A stretch of DNA of 64,000 bases. Origin: Clostridium thailandense (GTDB lineage Bacteria > Bacillota > Clostridia > Clostridiales > Clostridiaceae). Under the pieces are notes generated by a model. It saw only the letters and a program-made list of their open reading frames with translations, had not been told where the DNA came from and ran no database searches. Positions 51,521 through 60,154 of this stretch are shown here, in pieces. The stretch is taken from positions 30,239-94,238 of the forward strand of contig NZ_JAEEGC010000004.1 of the NCBI RefSeq assembly GCF_019207025.1, in the 5' to 3' direction. Within the stretch, counting starts at the first letter, position 1, and each line of letters begins with the position of its first letter. The position numbers and the translations under genes are program-made.

Positions 51521-52268
51521 GTGAAAACCTTGGATGAAAATATAAACAATGAACATGATTTAGGATATAAACATATCCTTTCACATAAAAAGAATTTTGT
51601 AGAATTTTTAAGGAGCTTTGTAAAGAAAGAGTGGGTTGAACTAATATCAGAAGAAAACTTGGTATTAATAGATAAAGAGTTTATACTGGAAGATTTTAAA
51701 GAGGAAGAAGCAGATATAATTTATAAAGTAAACATAGATGGAAAAGACATAATATTTTATATACTTTTAGAATTGCAGTCAAAGGTAGATTTTAGAATGC
51801 CAATAAGACTTTTAATGTATATGACAGAAATATAGAGAGAAGAACTTAAGAATACGGAAGAAAATGTAAAGAAGAGAAAAGACTATAAACTGCCAGCAAT
51901 ATTTCCAATAGTTTTGTATAATGGCAAAAACAATTGGACAGTAGCAAGTATTTAAAGGATGGGTTATAAACATATTGAAGAATAGGTTTAAAAGTGAGAT
52001 AAGAGGGAATGTACATAAATTATTGATGGAAACATCAGAAATGGAGGTGGATGATATGGTAAGTAATTTAGGAAGAAAGATTGAAGAGGAATTTGAAGTT
52101 AGGGAACAAAAGGGAATTGAAAAGGGTGAAGATAGAAAAGCAATAAAGATAGCAGAGAAAATGCTTAAAAGAGGGGATTCGATTGAAGATATAATAGAAC
52201 TGACAGAGCTTCCTAAAGATAAGATATTGGAATTAAAAAACAAACAAACTAATTTGGAAAAAGCTTAA
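51521..52268 (+). pseudogene. Rpn-family recombination-promoting nuclease/putative transposase, broken
   Basis: N-terminal part (51521-51835): NNEHDLGYKHILSHKKNFVE and DFKEEEADIIYKVNIDGKDI, IIFYILLELQSKVDFRMPIR, i.e. the PD-(D/E)XK core of Rpn/YhgA-type proteins. The frame is cut by TAG at 51833-51835, continues KRKDYKLPAIFPIVLYNGKN, then a stop and an internal deletion. The C-terminal part (to 52268) has the typical KGIEKGEDRKAIKIAEKMLK and DSIEDIIELTELPKDKI tail. Two more fragments of the same family lie at 59825 and 61155. Confidence 0.8.
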
Positions 52269-52330
52269 TAAAAAATTTGTTAACGCCCCCCAAGGGCAAT
52301 TGCAGTTATTGGTAATAAATTTACATTTAT

Positions 52331-52366
52331 AAAAAACTATAAAATTTACCATTTTATAGTTTTTTA
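52331..52366. terminator. Bidirectional terminator for the GcvT-SHMT gene
   Basis: AAAAAACTATAAAAT (52331-52345) pairs perfectly with ATTTTATAGTTTTTT (52351-52365). On the minus strand it lies about 20 bases beyond the stop of the fusion gene. Confidence 0.85.
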
Positions 52367-52386
52367 TAAACTTTTAGCACTACCCC

Positions 52387-55029
52387 TTAAAAAGTAGACA
52401 TTAGTTTTTCTAAGTTTTTATTAATATCATCATCGCTAAAACAATATTTCAAGTTTGTGAAATTACCTCTAAGCTTTTTCACTTCTTCCTTGACATTTTT
52501 ATTCCTCAGAACAACATCTGCTATGTATTCCGCAGTTTGTTCAAACTCTTTTTGGCCAAAGCCAAATCTTGTCATTTCAGAAACACCAAGCCTTATCGCA
52601 CCGGAAGCTGTGAAACCTTCTTCTTCAGGTGTAGCTTGATAGTTGACAATAATGTTGTTATTTTCCAGACTGTTTGCTATATCTGATCCCGTACCATATC
52701 CCACTTTGACGATTACCTGATGAGTCTCAGTATAGGATATTGAAGGATCTCCAGCAACATCTAATCCCGCATTCTTAAGGCATATTGCAAAATACTTGGC
52801 ATTTTGTATTATATTCTTTTGATATTCATCTTTGAAGTTATTCATTTCATATGCTGCCATTAAAAGTCCAAGCATAGTACCCAGGTGATGATTGCTTACG
52901 CTTCCTGGGAAGGCCCTTGTTTCGATGGTTTCCCATAGACTGTATTTATAATCATCCTTGTCGTAATTACCTGCAATTATTCCCCTTTGAGTACCGAAGA
53001 AAGTTTTATGAGTTGAACCTGTGACAATTTCAGCACCCTCAGTAAATGGATTCTGAAAGTAATCCCCCACCAACCCAAGTACATGTGCCATGTCGTACAT
53101 TATAACTGTATTGATTTTCTGCTCATCCACAAACTTTCTTATTTCCTTTACAGGTTCTTTATGCAATACCATACTCTTACCGAATATGATAAGCTCTGGT
53201 CTATATTTCTCTATTACCTTTTTTGTTTCCTCAACATCAATTTTGAAACTGTTGTCCTTTTCTACTGGAAAATTAACAACAGCAGTCTTTTCAGTAATAG
53301 GATCAATAGCTATATAGTCATGTAACGCGCCCATAGGCTGTGCACTCAAATGTCCTCCTCTGATAATATGATTGTTTAGAACATATCCTAAACGTGAAGC
53401 TTCCTTTTTTCGATTCACTCTATTTTTAAAATCCATAAGAGCACTAAAAACAGCACTGTTTGCCATTTGACCGCTGACAACCCTTGTTTCAACCTCTGCA
53501 CAGTTAAAGTATTTTTTCAGTTCTTCCACTAATAAATGTTCAACTTCATTGATGAATCTTGTACCCTGATAATAAAATACATCGTAGTCATAGAACGATT
53601 TTGTTTTCTTATGCTCTGCATACCTGAAAGAAGGGTCCATCACAGACAATAACCTTACAGCGGAAGAATGGGACTGCTCAGATGGAATAAGATTTATTGT
53701 TTCATTCTTTCTCCACAAGGTGTTGCTATAGCTTTTTTCTAGAAGATTCAAAGCTTTATCTTTGTAATTTTCAGAACAATTAAGCTTATAGTCTACTTCA
53801 ACTCCATGAATAATAGGTCTAGCAAACGGAGGAGCATCACTTTTTAGGTGATATGGAGGTATAACGGCCTTTACCTTTTTTCCTCTGATTTCTACCTCCA
53901 CATTGTCATTCAGCACTACATCTCCATCAATAAGGGCAAGGCCTATTGCCCTCAGTTCTTTATCATCGGTAATTTTACTTTCAAGCCCATTTCCTTCAGT
54001 CTTCAAATAAGGAACCATTGTAGCGCTGGTTATGTAACCCACTTCCTTGCCGCCTTTGAAAACTTTGCAACCTGCCCTCGCAACGCCCCTATCAATTAAT
54101 GCTATTGGTCTAATTATTCTAGGCAAATCTGACAAATCGGAAAAATCCCTTTCCATTAACTTCTTAAAACCTTCGTATTGCTTTTCTAAAGGTCTTCTAC
54201 CAATATAATCGCCTTTGACTTTAGCGAAGCTTACTGCAAATTTAGCTAAAGGGCATGAGAAAATTGGAATTTCATTCCCATTGATGTCAATGCCTAATTC
54301 ATGGCCATAAAGAGGTAGGCTAGCTTCCAGCCTTAATGTATCTCTTGCGCCAAGACCTATAGCCATAGCTCCATACTCAAGTAGCCTTTCCCAAATGCCA
54401 GCTGCATCAGCATCTTTAATAAAAAGTTCAAACCCTAACGGTTCTCCTGTATAACCAGTTCTTGCAATAAGCACTTCTTTCCCATCAAAATTGAGAATAT
54501 CCAGAGCATTTTTTACAGGCTCAGTAAGATATACGCTGCCAGTAAGTTTACCAAGTATATTTTTTGAATCAGGCCCCTGTACTGAAATCATTGCAAGCTC
54601 TTCAGACTTATTTATAATCCTTGCATCGAATTTTCCTATTTCTTTGTTTAAATGCTCCCAATCCTTCTCTATGTTGGAAGCATTAACAACAAGCAAATAC
54701 TCGTCTTCATAAAATCGGTAAAGGTAAGCATCATCCAAAGCTCCACCATTCTCATTTGGGATCATCGTATATTGTGCCTGCTTGATGTCAAGTGCAAACA
54801 CATTGTTTGTTAAAACATATTGTAAAAATTTTGCGGCTTCTCTACCGGATATAATAAATCTTCCCATGTGTGAAGTATCAAATGTGCCAACCTTTTTCCT
54901 TGTATAAATATGTTCGTCTATTATTCCGGATTTATAATTGATTGGCATTTCCCATCCACCGAAATCCACTAGATTTGCACCTAATTTTACGTGGTTATCA
55001 TAAAGTATTGTCCTTTTCAAAACTTTCAT
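52387..55029 (-). CDS. glyA: Fused aminomethyltransferase (GcvT) - serine hydroxymethyltransferase (GlyA)
   Basis: 880 residues from the ATG at 55029 (GGGAGG 10 bases upstream); an ATG at 55113 would place the start in the leader. Residues 1-420 are GcvT: LVDFGGWEMPINYKSGIIDE, TFDTSHMGRF, IARTGYTGEPLGFELFI and GLGARDTLRLEASLPLYGHE. Residues 440-880 are SHMT: NLIPSEQSHSSAVRLLS, YYQGTRFINEVEHL and the PLP-lysine motif TGSTHKTFFGTQRG. Both use tetrahydrofolate, so the fusion could channel methylene-THF between glycine cleavage and serine synthesis. The SHMT half is divergent from the standard EPYSGSPAN type (it has RVVSGQMANSAVF). A glycine riboswitch precedes it. Confidence 0.92.
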   Translation of the reverse strand: MKVLKRTILYDNHVKLGANLVDFGGWEMPINYKSGIIDEHIYTRKKVGTFDTSHMGRFIISGREAAKFLQYVLTNNVFALDIKQAQYTMIPNENGGALDDAYLYRFYEDEYLLVVNASNIEKDWEHLNKEIGKFDARIINKSEELAMISVQGPDSKNILGKLTGSVYLTEPVKNALDILNFDGKEVLIARTGYTGEPLGFELFIKDADAAGIWERLLEYGAMAIGLGARDTLRLEASLPLYGHELGIDINGNEIPIFSCPLAKFAVSFAKVKGDYIGRRPLEKQYEGFKKLMERDFSDLSDLPRIIRPIALIDRGVARAGCKVFKGGKEVGYITSATMVPYLKTEGNGLESKITDDKELRAIGLALIDGDVVLNDNVEVEIRGKKVKAVIPPYHLKSDAPPFARPIIHGVEVDYKLNCSENYKDKALNLLEKSYSNTLWRKNETINLIPSEQSHSSAVRLLSVMDPSFRYAEHKKTKSFYDYDVFYYQGTRFINEVEHLLVEELKKYFNCAEVETRVVSGQMANSAVFSALMDFKNRVNRKKEASRLGYVLNNHIIRGGHLSAQPMGALHDYIAIDPITEKTAVVNFPVEKDNSFKIDVEETKKVIEKYRPELIIFGKSMVLHKEPVKEIRKFVDEQKINTVIMYDMAHVLGLVGDYFQNPFTEGAEIVTGSTHKTFFGTQRGIIAGNYDKDDYKYSLWETIETRAFPGSVSNHHLGTMLGLLMAAYEMNNFKDEYQKNIIQNAKYFAICLKNAGLDVAGDPSISYTETHQVIVKVGYGTGSDIANSLENNNIIVNYQATPEEEGFTASGAIRLGVSEMTRFGFGQKEFEQTAEYIADVVLRNKNVKEEVKKLRGNFTNLKYCFSDDDINKNLEKLMSTF

Positions 55030-55134
55030 TGTATTAAATCCTCCCTCTTTACACCATACTGTAAAATACCAGCGTATGTAACCAATTATTTTTCGAAATA
55101 TTCCGTATTTCAAAATATTTCGACATATAAGTCT

Positions 55135-55310
55135 AAAAAAAGACAGAAGTAAAAGTGAAGACTTTTACCTCTATCTATTAATCTGAGAGTTTTACTCCAT
55201 CAGTGCATAAAACTTTCCAGAGACTTGTCCATTTTTGATCCTCTTATCTGAGAGTTTCGTACTATTTTAATAAAATACTACTTAATCTCTCAAAAACTTC
55301 ATCTAAATTT
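55135..55310 (-). promoter_or_regulatory. Tandem glycine riboswitch with terminator platform
   Basis: On the minus strand two glycine-aptamer cores follow each other: GAGAGAT ... AAACTCTCAGATAAGAGGAT, then GTCTCTGGAAAG ... GGAGTAAAACTCTCAGATTA with ATAGAGG. Both carry the conserved CTCTCAG element. Downstream, GTAAAAG-tcttca-CTTTTAC (55149-55168) with TTCTGTCTTTTTTT forms an intrinsic terminator, so glycine binding probably turns on the fusion gene. About 105 bases separate the terminator from the ATG. Confidence 0.92.
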
Positions 55311-55407
55311 TATTTATTTCATAATTGTATTTTTATGACTATTATTATAGCTTATAGCAAATTGGATTTCAATACATTTTGAAAATATAGTCTGTTTTGT
55401 TTTTTTA

Positions 55408-55460
55408 TTAGCAAGCTCAGGAATTTTCCCTCGCAACTACCCTAGGGGTGTAAAATTTAT
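55408..55460 (+). repeat. REP-like element
   Basis: TTAGCAAGCTCAGGAATTTT, CCTCGCAACTACCCTAGGGG and TGTAAAATTTAT match the consensus of the copy at 49308 almost base for base. It lies between the glycine riboswitch and the TetR gene. Confidence 0.82.
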
Positions 55461-55487
55461 TAATAAACAATTTGTTTCATGGATCTA

Positions 55488-55547
55488 TTGACTATCTCAA
55501 AATATTAAGATATAGTTATATTACCAGTGGTAATTACCATTGGTAAT
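55488..55547 (+). promoter_or_regulatory. Promoter and double palindromic operator of the TetR-hydrolase operon
   Basis: TTGACT (55488-55493), 17 bases, TATAGT (55511-55516). ATTACCAGTGGTAAT (55520-55534) and ATTACCATTGGTAAT (55533-55547) are overlapping palindromes immediately after the -10 box, covering the start of transcription. Autorepression by the downstream TetR protein is the simplest reading. Confidence 0.8.
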
Positions 55548-55568
55548 ATAACTGCGAGGTGATTAATA

Positions 55569-56174
55569 TTGAAGAAAAACATATCAAAAGAACAAATTAT
55601 TGAAACTGCACTCGATTTAATTAAAACGAATCAAGATATTCGCAGCATTAATTTAAGAGAAATCGCTCGTGCTCTTGGATGTGCACATACGAATATCTAT
55701 AATTATTATCCATCATTAGTTGATCTGCTTTGGGATCTACATGTTGCTATTCAAGAATCTTTTATAGTAGATCTATCATCAAGATTAGAAAAAGTTCAAG
55801 AGTCTGAGTTAAAGCTTTATTGTTTTTTTGAGTCAGTTATCAATGTTTATCTTATACATACTGGATGGTTTAGGCTTGTGTGGGTGGACTACATTGGTAC
55901 TGATCGGCCGGAAAGCAATAAAATAGCAACCCAAAAAAATGTCGATGAGTTGGTTGAGATATTAATAGATATTTGTTTTCATCTATATCAGACTAAGCCT
56001 GATAAAGAAAAGATAATGCGCATTTTTCACAATGTGCATTGCTATATCGTTGGAGAACTTTCTAACTTCATAAATGGAAGGCAATTTTACCAAGATGAAA
56101 TCTCATTGAGAAAATACGTTCCGGAGACCGCAACAACAATTTTTAAGCTATGCTTAAAGGATGAAATTCAATAG
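55569..56174 (+). CDS. TetR/AcrR family regulator
   Basis: 201 residues from TTG at 55569 (GAGGTGAT 8 bases upstream). N-terminal helix-turn-helix: EQIIETALDLIKTNQDIRSI with recognition helix REIARALGCAHTNIYNYYPS. The C-terminal ligand domain has WFRLVWVDYIGTDRPES and is unlike the TetR at 20587. It is followed after 49 bases by an alpha/beta hydrolase gene in the same direction, so both are likely one operon controlled by the palindromes upstream. Confidence 0.88.
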   Translation: MKKNISKEQIIETALDLIKTNQDIRSINLREIARALGCAHTNIYNYYPSLVDLLWDLHVAIQESFIVDLSSRLEKVQESELKLYCFFESVINVYLIHTGWFRLVWVDYIGTDRPESNKIATQKNVDELVEILIDICFHLYQTKPDKEKIMRIFHNVHCYIVGELSNFINGRQFYQDEISLRKYVPETATTIFKLCLKDEIQ

Positions 56175-56223
56175 ATTGAAGGTCAAGTGTCTAATTTGAG
56201 ATTATGGAAGGAGTTATAGTAAA

Positions 56224-57408
56224 ATGGAAAGAAAAGTCGAATTTAGCAAGGGTGAATTTCAATTGCATCAAAACCCTAATTTTAATTATCAGTTAAATCG
56301 TACCTATAACGTTAGCAATGGAAATATTTGTGAAATTATAGAACTTGCAGGGAAATTGAACGGAATTAAAGACTGGGAAAAAGAAATGAAAATCCTTGCT
56401 GAAAAAGCAGTATCAGAGGGCCGGATTAAAGACGCAATTGCATATTTCAGGATGACAGAATTTTTTATGTACGATGGCAATCCGGATAAAATAATAGTAT
56501 ATGATAAATCTATAGAATTATTTTATCAGTATCACTATGAATTGTTCAAAACCGGCATATTGAAACTTGATCACGTTCCTTTTTTGGAAGGATATCTGCC
56601 TGTAATACATGCTAAGCCCGTAGGAGAATGTGTGGATACCATTTTAATACATGGGGGATTCGATTCCTATATGGAAGAATTTCTACCTTCGCTGCTGTAT
56701 CTTCAGGAAAACGGATTCGAGATTTATTTGTTTGAGGGTCCGGGACAAGGTAATGTTCTAAGAAAGCAGGGCATCACATTTTCAATTGAATGGGAGAAGC
56801 CGATCGAAACATTGCTGAATTATTATGCTTTAAATGACGTGACAATCATAGGTATATCAATGGGTGCTATCCTGGCACCTAGGGCGGCTGCATTTGAAAG
56901 TCGAATAAAGAGAGTTGTGGCATGGAGTGTATGTACTAACATGCTGGAACTATTGCTTGATGCTACATCTCCAGAAGACAGAAAGGTTTTAACAGAGTTA
57001 CTGGCAAAAGAAGATAGGAATACAATAAATCAAATAATGTACAGCTTGATGGAAAAAGAACCTTTGATCGATTGGGGAATGCATCATGGCTTTTATAACA
57101 TGGGAGTAGATAACCCTTATGATTACATGCTGGCTTCAAACAAGTATGAATATAAGGATGTAGCAGAGAAAATCACTCAGGACTTCTTGCTTCTGGGTGC
57201 TGAAAAAGATCACTTAATTCGGATAGAAAAGTATAAAGAGGTTATTGACAGCCTTACTAATGTAAAATCGTTAACATACAGAATGTTTACAGCAAAAGAA
57301 AATGCTGCAAGCCACTGCAATACCGGAAATCCCAAATTAGTACTTGATACCATAATTTCCTGGATCAAGATAATAAAGAGCCATCAATCAAATATAATTG
57401 ATAAATAG
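56224..57408 (+). CDS. Alpha/beta hydrolase with helical N-terminal extension
   Basis: 394 residues. GGAG lies 10 bases upstream of the ATG. Residues 40-135 are a helical lid-like extension (DWEKEMKILAEKAVSEGRIK). The hydrolase core has the oxyanion segment ILIHGGFDSYMEEFLPSLLY, FEGPGQGNVLR, and nucleophile elbow TIIGISMGAILAPRAA (G-I-S-M-G). The acid is probably Asp in LLLGAEKDHLIRIEKY and the His lies in AASHCNTGNP. This layout fits the FrsA/dienelactone hydrolase-like group acting on small acyl substrates; substrate unknown, probably induced with the TetR ligand. Confidence 0.85.
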   Translation: MERKVEFSKGEFQLHQNPNFNYQLNRTYNVSNGNICEIIELAGKLNGIKDWEKEMKILAEKAVSEGRIKDAIAYFRMTEFFMYDGNPDKIIVYDKSIELFYQYHYELFKTGILKLDHVPFLEGYLPVIHAKPVGECVDTILIHGGFDSYMEEFLPSLLYLQENGFEIYLFEGPGQGNVLRKQGITFSIEWEKPIETLLNYYALNDVTIIGISMGAILAPRAAAFESRIKRVVAWSVCTNMLELLLDATSPEDRKVLTELLAKEDRNTINQIMYSLMEKEPLIDWGMHHGFYNMGVDNPYDYMLASNKYEYKDVAEKITQDFLLLGAEKDHLIRIEKYKEVIDSLTNVKSLTYRMFTAKENAASHCNTGNPKLVLDTIISWIKIIKSHQSNIIDK

Positions 57409-57412
57409 AATA

Positions 57413-57480
57413 GCAAGTTCAGCTAAGGATTCACAACTACCCCAGGGGTAATAGGCGAACCCAAAAGTTCGCCTTGCTGA
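57413..57480 (+). repeat. REP-like element that interrupts an IS1182-type transposase remnant
   Basis: AATAGCAAGTTCAGCTAAGG, ACAACTACCCCAGGGGTAAT and GGCGAACCCAAAAGTTCGCC form the copy; the last part is a near-perfect palindrome. Its inverted partner is at 41470-41543. On the minus strand it replaces the transposase sequence after ELVVVD. Confidence 0.8.
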
Positions 57481-57737
57481 TCCACAACAACAAGTTCCTT
57501 GCCATATAGTCCTAATTCAATGCAATAGTTAACAAAGGACTTAAAAACTTTTTCTAGAGCCTCTACATGATCTTTTCTAAAATCCGCAATAACTCTATAT
57601 TTAGGTTGAAGTCCTTTAATTAACCAAATTACTTCTCTATTAATAACACATTGCTTTGCCAATTTGCGTGATGATCTTATACCATTAAAATAGCCATAAA
57701 TATATAACTTTTAAAGATCTTTTGGATCAAATTTAGG
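57480..57737 (-). pseudogene. IS1182-like transposase fragment
   Basis: Minus-strand frame GRPKFDPKDL-stop-KLYIYGYFNGIRSS, then VINREVIWLIKGLQPKYRVI and ADFRKDHVEALEKVFKSFVN, LGLYGKELVVVD. This is the N-terminal third of an IS1182/IS4-like DDE transposase. It has an in-frame TAA in place of a Leu codon, is cut at its 3' side by the REP-like element, and at its 5' side is joined to a RAYT fragment at 57742. Confidence 0.8.
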
Positions 57738-57741
57738 TCTT

Positions 57742-57936
57742 CCAATAAGAGCAAAAATAGTAAAACGACCAGAAGAATATCAATATAGCAGTTATGGTGC
57801 GTTCATAGGAATTTATGATGAGGAGATTATTTCTTCGAATTTGATTCTTGATTATTTTAATGAGAAGAGAAAAAGAATACTCTATAAGAAGTTTGTTGAA
57901 GATGCTATTACATCCCAAATAGTTGAAGCCAAGTAG
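57742..57936 (+). pseudogene. RAYT C-terminal fragment
   Basis: Starting at CCAATAAGAGC the sequence repeats bases 49786-49980 of the intact RAYT with few changes (KRPEEYQYSSYGAFIGIYDE retained) and ends at the same relative stop (VEAK, TAG). Residues upstream, including the HUH motif and the tyrosine, are absent. Confidence 0.85.
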
Positions 57937-58075
57937 TATCAAGTGAGTCCAGTATGTTCTCACTTGATACTTTTATTTATTGCCAGAAAATTGAAAAATG
58001 AGTGGAGTGGTAGTATTGCTAAAATAGAGCTTTTATCAAAATGGCTGTAGTTATGATGATATAAATAAAAAATTA
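57934..58075 (+). repeat. RAYT downstream repeat, copy 1 (copy 2 at 61262-61400)
   Basis: About 135 bases beginning ATCAAGTGAGTCCAGTATGT, with hairpin TCAAGTGAG...CTCACTTGA and T-rich tail, then AATGAGTGGAGTGGTAGTAT and TAAAATAGAGCTTTTATCAA. It is repeated after the RAYT tail at 61262 with over 85 percent identity by eye. The hairpin may be a terminator for the transposase unit. Confidence 0.75.
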
Positions 58076-58145
58076 CTTTTAATTGAACTATTTATATTAA
58101 TGAATTAAAATAAAGGTATAATTAAGAAGCTAAGAAGGTGAACGA

Positions 58146-58961
58146 ATGAAGCCTACAAATTATGAAGATTTAATTATGAAAAGAGCACTTGATCTTTTTG
58201 CAGAGGAAGGGCTAAAATTTTTTGGGATAAACAAAAAAGTTAAGGAATTAGATCCAACAGAATTAGTAGTTTTGGAAACTAAAAATATGTTTATGGACTA
58301 CACTTTCCTAATGGAAGATGATACTTTTATACATTTTGAGTTTCAAACAACTAATAAAGGGAAAATAGATTTAAGAAGGTTTAGAGCCTATGAAGCGCTA
58401 TTAAGCCATCAAACAGGGAAAGATGTGCTTACATATGTAGTTTACTCAGGTAACATTAAAAATACAGAAAATATTTTAAAAACAGGAATAAGTGAATTTA
58501 GAGTTAATTCCATATCTATGGCTGATAAAGATGGAGATAAGGTATATAGAGATATTATAGATAAAATAAGATCTGGTATGGACATTACAAAGCAAGATAT
58601 AATATCTTTAACATTTACACCTATAATGGGTGGAAACATAAGTATGGTAGATAAGATAATTAATGCTATACATGTGATAAAAGATATAAACAATGACTAT
58701 AAGTATGATATAGAATCAATATTATATGCTTTTGCAAATAAATTTTTAAGTGGAAAAGATTTGGAGAGAGTAAAGGAGGAAGTGAGAATGACTGAACTTG
58801 GTAAAAGCTTAATAAATGAAGGAAAAGATGAAGGAAAAAAAGAAAAAACTATAGAAATAGTAAAAAAAGCAATAAAAAAGGGCATGGATAATGAAACAAT
58901 AAAAGAACTAACAGATTTGGATATTGATGAAATAGAATTGATAAGAAAAGTATTAAAGTAA
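58146..58961 (+). CDS. Rpn-family PD-(D/E)XK nuclease/putative transposase
   Basis: 271 residues, apparently intact; GAAGGTG precedes the ATG. The nuclease core is FMDYTFLMEDDTFIHFEFQT (Asp and E-x-Q/T-type active site of the Rpn/PDDEXK transposase family), followed by RRFRAYEALLSHQTGKDVLT. The C-terminal part has the family's charged repeat tail (EGKDEGKKEKTIEIVKKAIK, NETIKELTDLDIDEIELIRK). Rpn proteins are DNA endonucleases that stimulate RecA-independent recombination. A fragment of a close relative is at 33087-33196. Location among RAYT scars suggests an accessory gene. Confidence 0.82.
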   Translation: MKPTNYEDLIMKRALDLFAEEGLKFFGINKKVKELDPTELVVLETKNMFMDYTFLMEDDTFIHFEFQTTNKGKIDLRRFRAYEALLSHQTGKDVLTYVVYSGNIKNTENILKTGISEFRVNSISMADKDGDKVYRDIIDKIRSGMDITKQDIISLTFTPIMGGNISMVDKIINAIHVIKDINNDYKYDIESILYAFANKFLSGKDLERVKEEVRMTELGKSLINEGKDEGKKEKTIEIVKKAIKKGMDNETIKELTDLDIDEIELIRKVLK

Positions 58962-59044
58962 AAAGAATGTTTAATGTCCCAATTGGATGTAAACAAATTA
59001 TTTTGCTATAGGGGCTGGCACTATTCGAAATTGAATAGGTGATA

Positions 59045-59100
59045 GCAAACTTAATCTTTCAGGCCTCGCAAGTACCTCAGGGGCCAATGGCATCAAGCTA
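59045..59100 (+). repeat. REP-like element
   Basis: GCAAACTTAATCTTTCAGGC, CTCGCAAGTACCTCAGGGGC and CAATGGCATCAAGCTA are similar to the copy at 51277-51330, including the non-consensus 3' part. Confidence 0.65.
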
Positions 59101-59311
59101 AAATAGAAATTATTCACAAGAACTGATATTTAAACTGTAAACTTGTATTTTTAAATCAATGATTGCAATTTTACAGTTTTTTTGTTTTGAAAAGTTATTT
59201 TTGAAGTTGCTTAAATAGAATTTTTCATATTTATCGATTTTATTGCAACCCTAATAGGCCTTTCATATTTTTGCAATAAAGGCTCGTACACTATTTCATT
59301 TTGAAAAAGAA

Positions 59312-59400
59312 TTAGCAAGCGCACTTCCCTCGCAAGTACCCCAGGGGTGTAAAATTTGATAATTTGGTAATAATTAAAACTAGATAAACAGAGGAGGTTT
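59312..59400 (+). repeat. REP-like element upstream of a RAYT pseudogene
   Basis: TTAGCAAGCGCACTTCCCTC, GCAAGTACCCCAGGGGTGTA and AAATTTGATAATTTGGTAAT lead into GAGGAGG and the RAYT start, reproducing the arrangement at 49308-49407. The 59101-59311 stretch before it is AT-rich without a gene but has a GTTTAAA-type hairpin (TAAACTGTAA...TTACAGTTTTTTTG) near 59130-59182. Confidence 0.82.
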
Positions 59401-59406
59401 TGATTA

Positions 59407-59746
59407 TTGTGAGCAAAGAAGAGGGTATGGTATCCAGGTGCAAGGTATCATATTACGGCTAGAGGAAATCATAGAAATGATATATTTAAGGAAGAGGAAG
59501 ATTTTCAATATTATTTAATGTTGATGAATGAAGCATTGAATTACTATAACTATAATAATTATTAAGATAATATCTTATTGCTTGATGAATAATCATGTGC
59601 ATCTACAATTAAAAACCGAAGATGCACATGTAGGACAGTTTATGGGTAGATTAAATAGTAAATTTAATGAGAAGAGAAAAAGAATACTCTATAAAAAGTT
59701 TGTTGAAGATGCTATTACATCCCAAATAGATGAAGTCAAGTTGTAG
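59407..59746 (+). pseudogene. RAYT pseudogene with internal deletion
   Basis: Relative to 49408-49980: the second codon is TGA, a frameshift occurs near AATTATTAAGATAATATC, and about 230 bases are deleted after GGGTAGATTAAATAGTAAAT, which removes the catalytic Tyr region. Retained: WYPGARYHITARGNHRND-like start, NNHVHLQL and the C-terminal KKFVEDAITSQI. Confidence 0.88.
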
Positions 59747-59824
59747 CAAACTCAGACAACAAGCGTGTCCTTGCTATGGGATAGTGCCACTTGAAAAATA
59801 AAGCTGATAAGAGTTTCACCCCCT

Positions 59825-59925
59825 TGAGAAATCAAGGGGGTTATGCTATATTAAGCGTAGAAAGCTAGTGAAAACATAAGTAATGAACATGATTTAGGCT
59901 AAAAACACATATTTGTACATAAGAT
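59825..59925 (+). pseudogene. 5' fragment of an Rpn-family gene
   Basis: GAGAAATCAAGGGGGTTATG, GTAGAAAGCTAGTGAAAAC and AATGAACATGATTTAGGCT match 51480-51565, the leader and first codons of the broken Rpn gene. Coding potential ends after about 20 codons. Confidence 0.7.
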
Positions 59926-59935
59926 TTGCAATATT

Positions 59936-60081
59936 TTAAAGAAGAAGCAGAAGATGACGGAAATCCCTTTGATGAGAAAATGGAAACGTTGACCAATGAA
60001 CTTGGAGAATTTTTTGATAAGTCAAGAAGGTTGGAAGATGAAATTAGGAAGAATCTTGAGGAAAGTGGATATCAATTTTAA
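59936..60081 (+). pseudogene. C-terminal remnant of a type I restriction HsdM methylase
   Basis: The frame reads FKEEAEDDGNPFDEKMETLT, NELGEFFDKSRRLEDEIRKN and LEESGYQF before TAA. LEDEIRKNL with a final GY is the usual C-terminus of HsdM N6-adenine methylases. Everything upstream is missing. A YhcG-type nuclease, commonly found with type I R-M operons, follows, so a former type I locus was deleted here. Confidence 0.7.
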
Positions 60082-60154
60082 CTGAGAATTGAGAATGGAG
60101 AATTAGGAATGAGTGATGAAAAATCTATGATTAGTGATTCTTATAATTTAGGTT

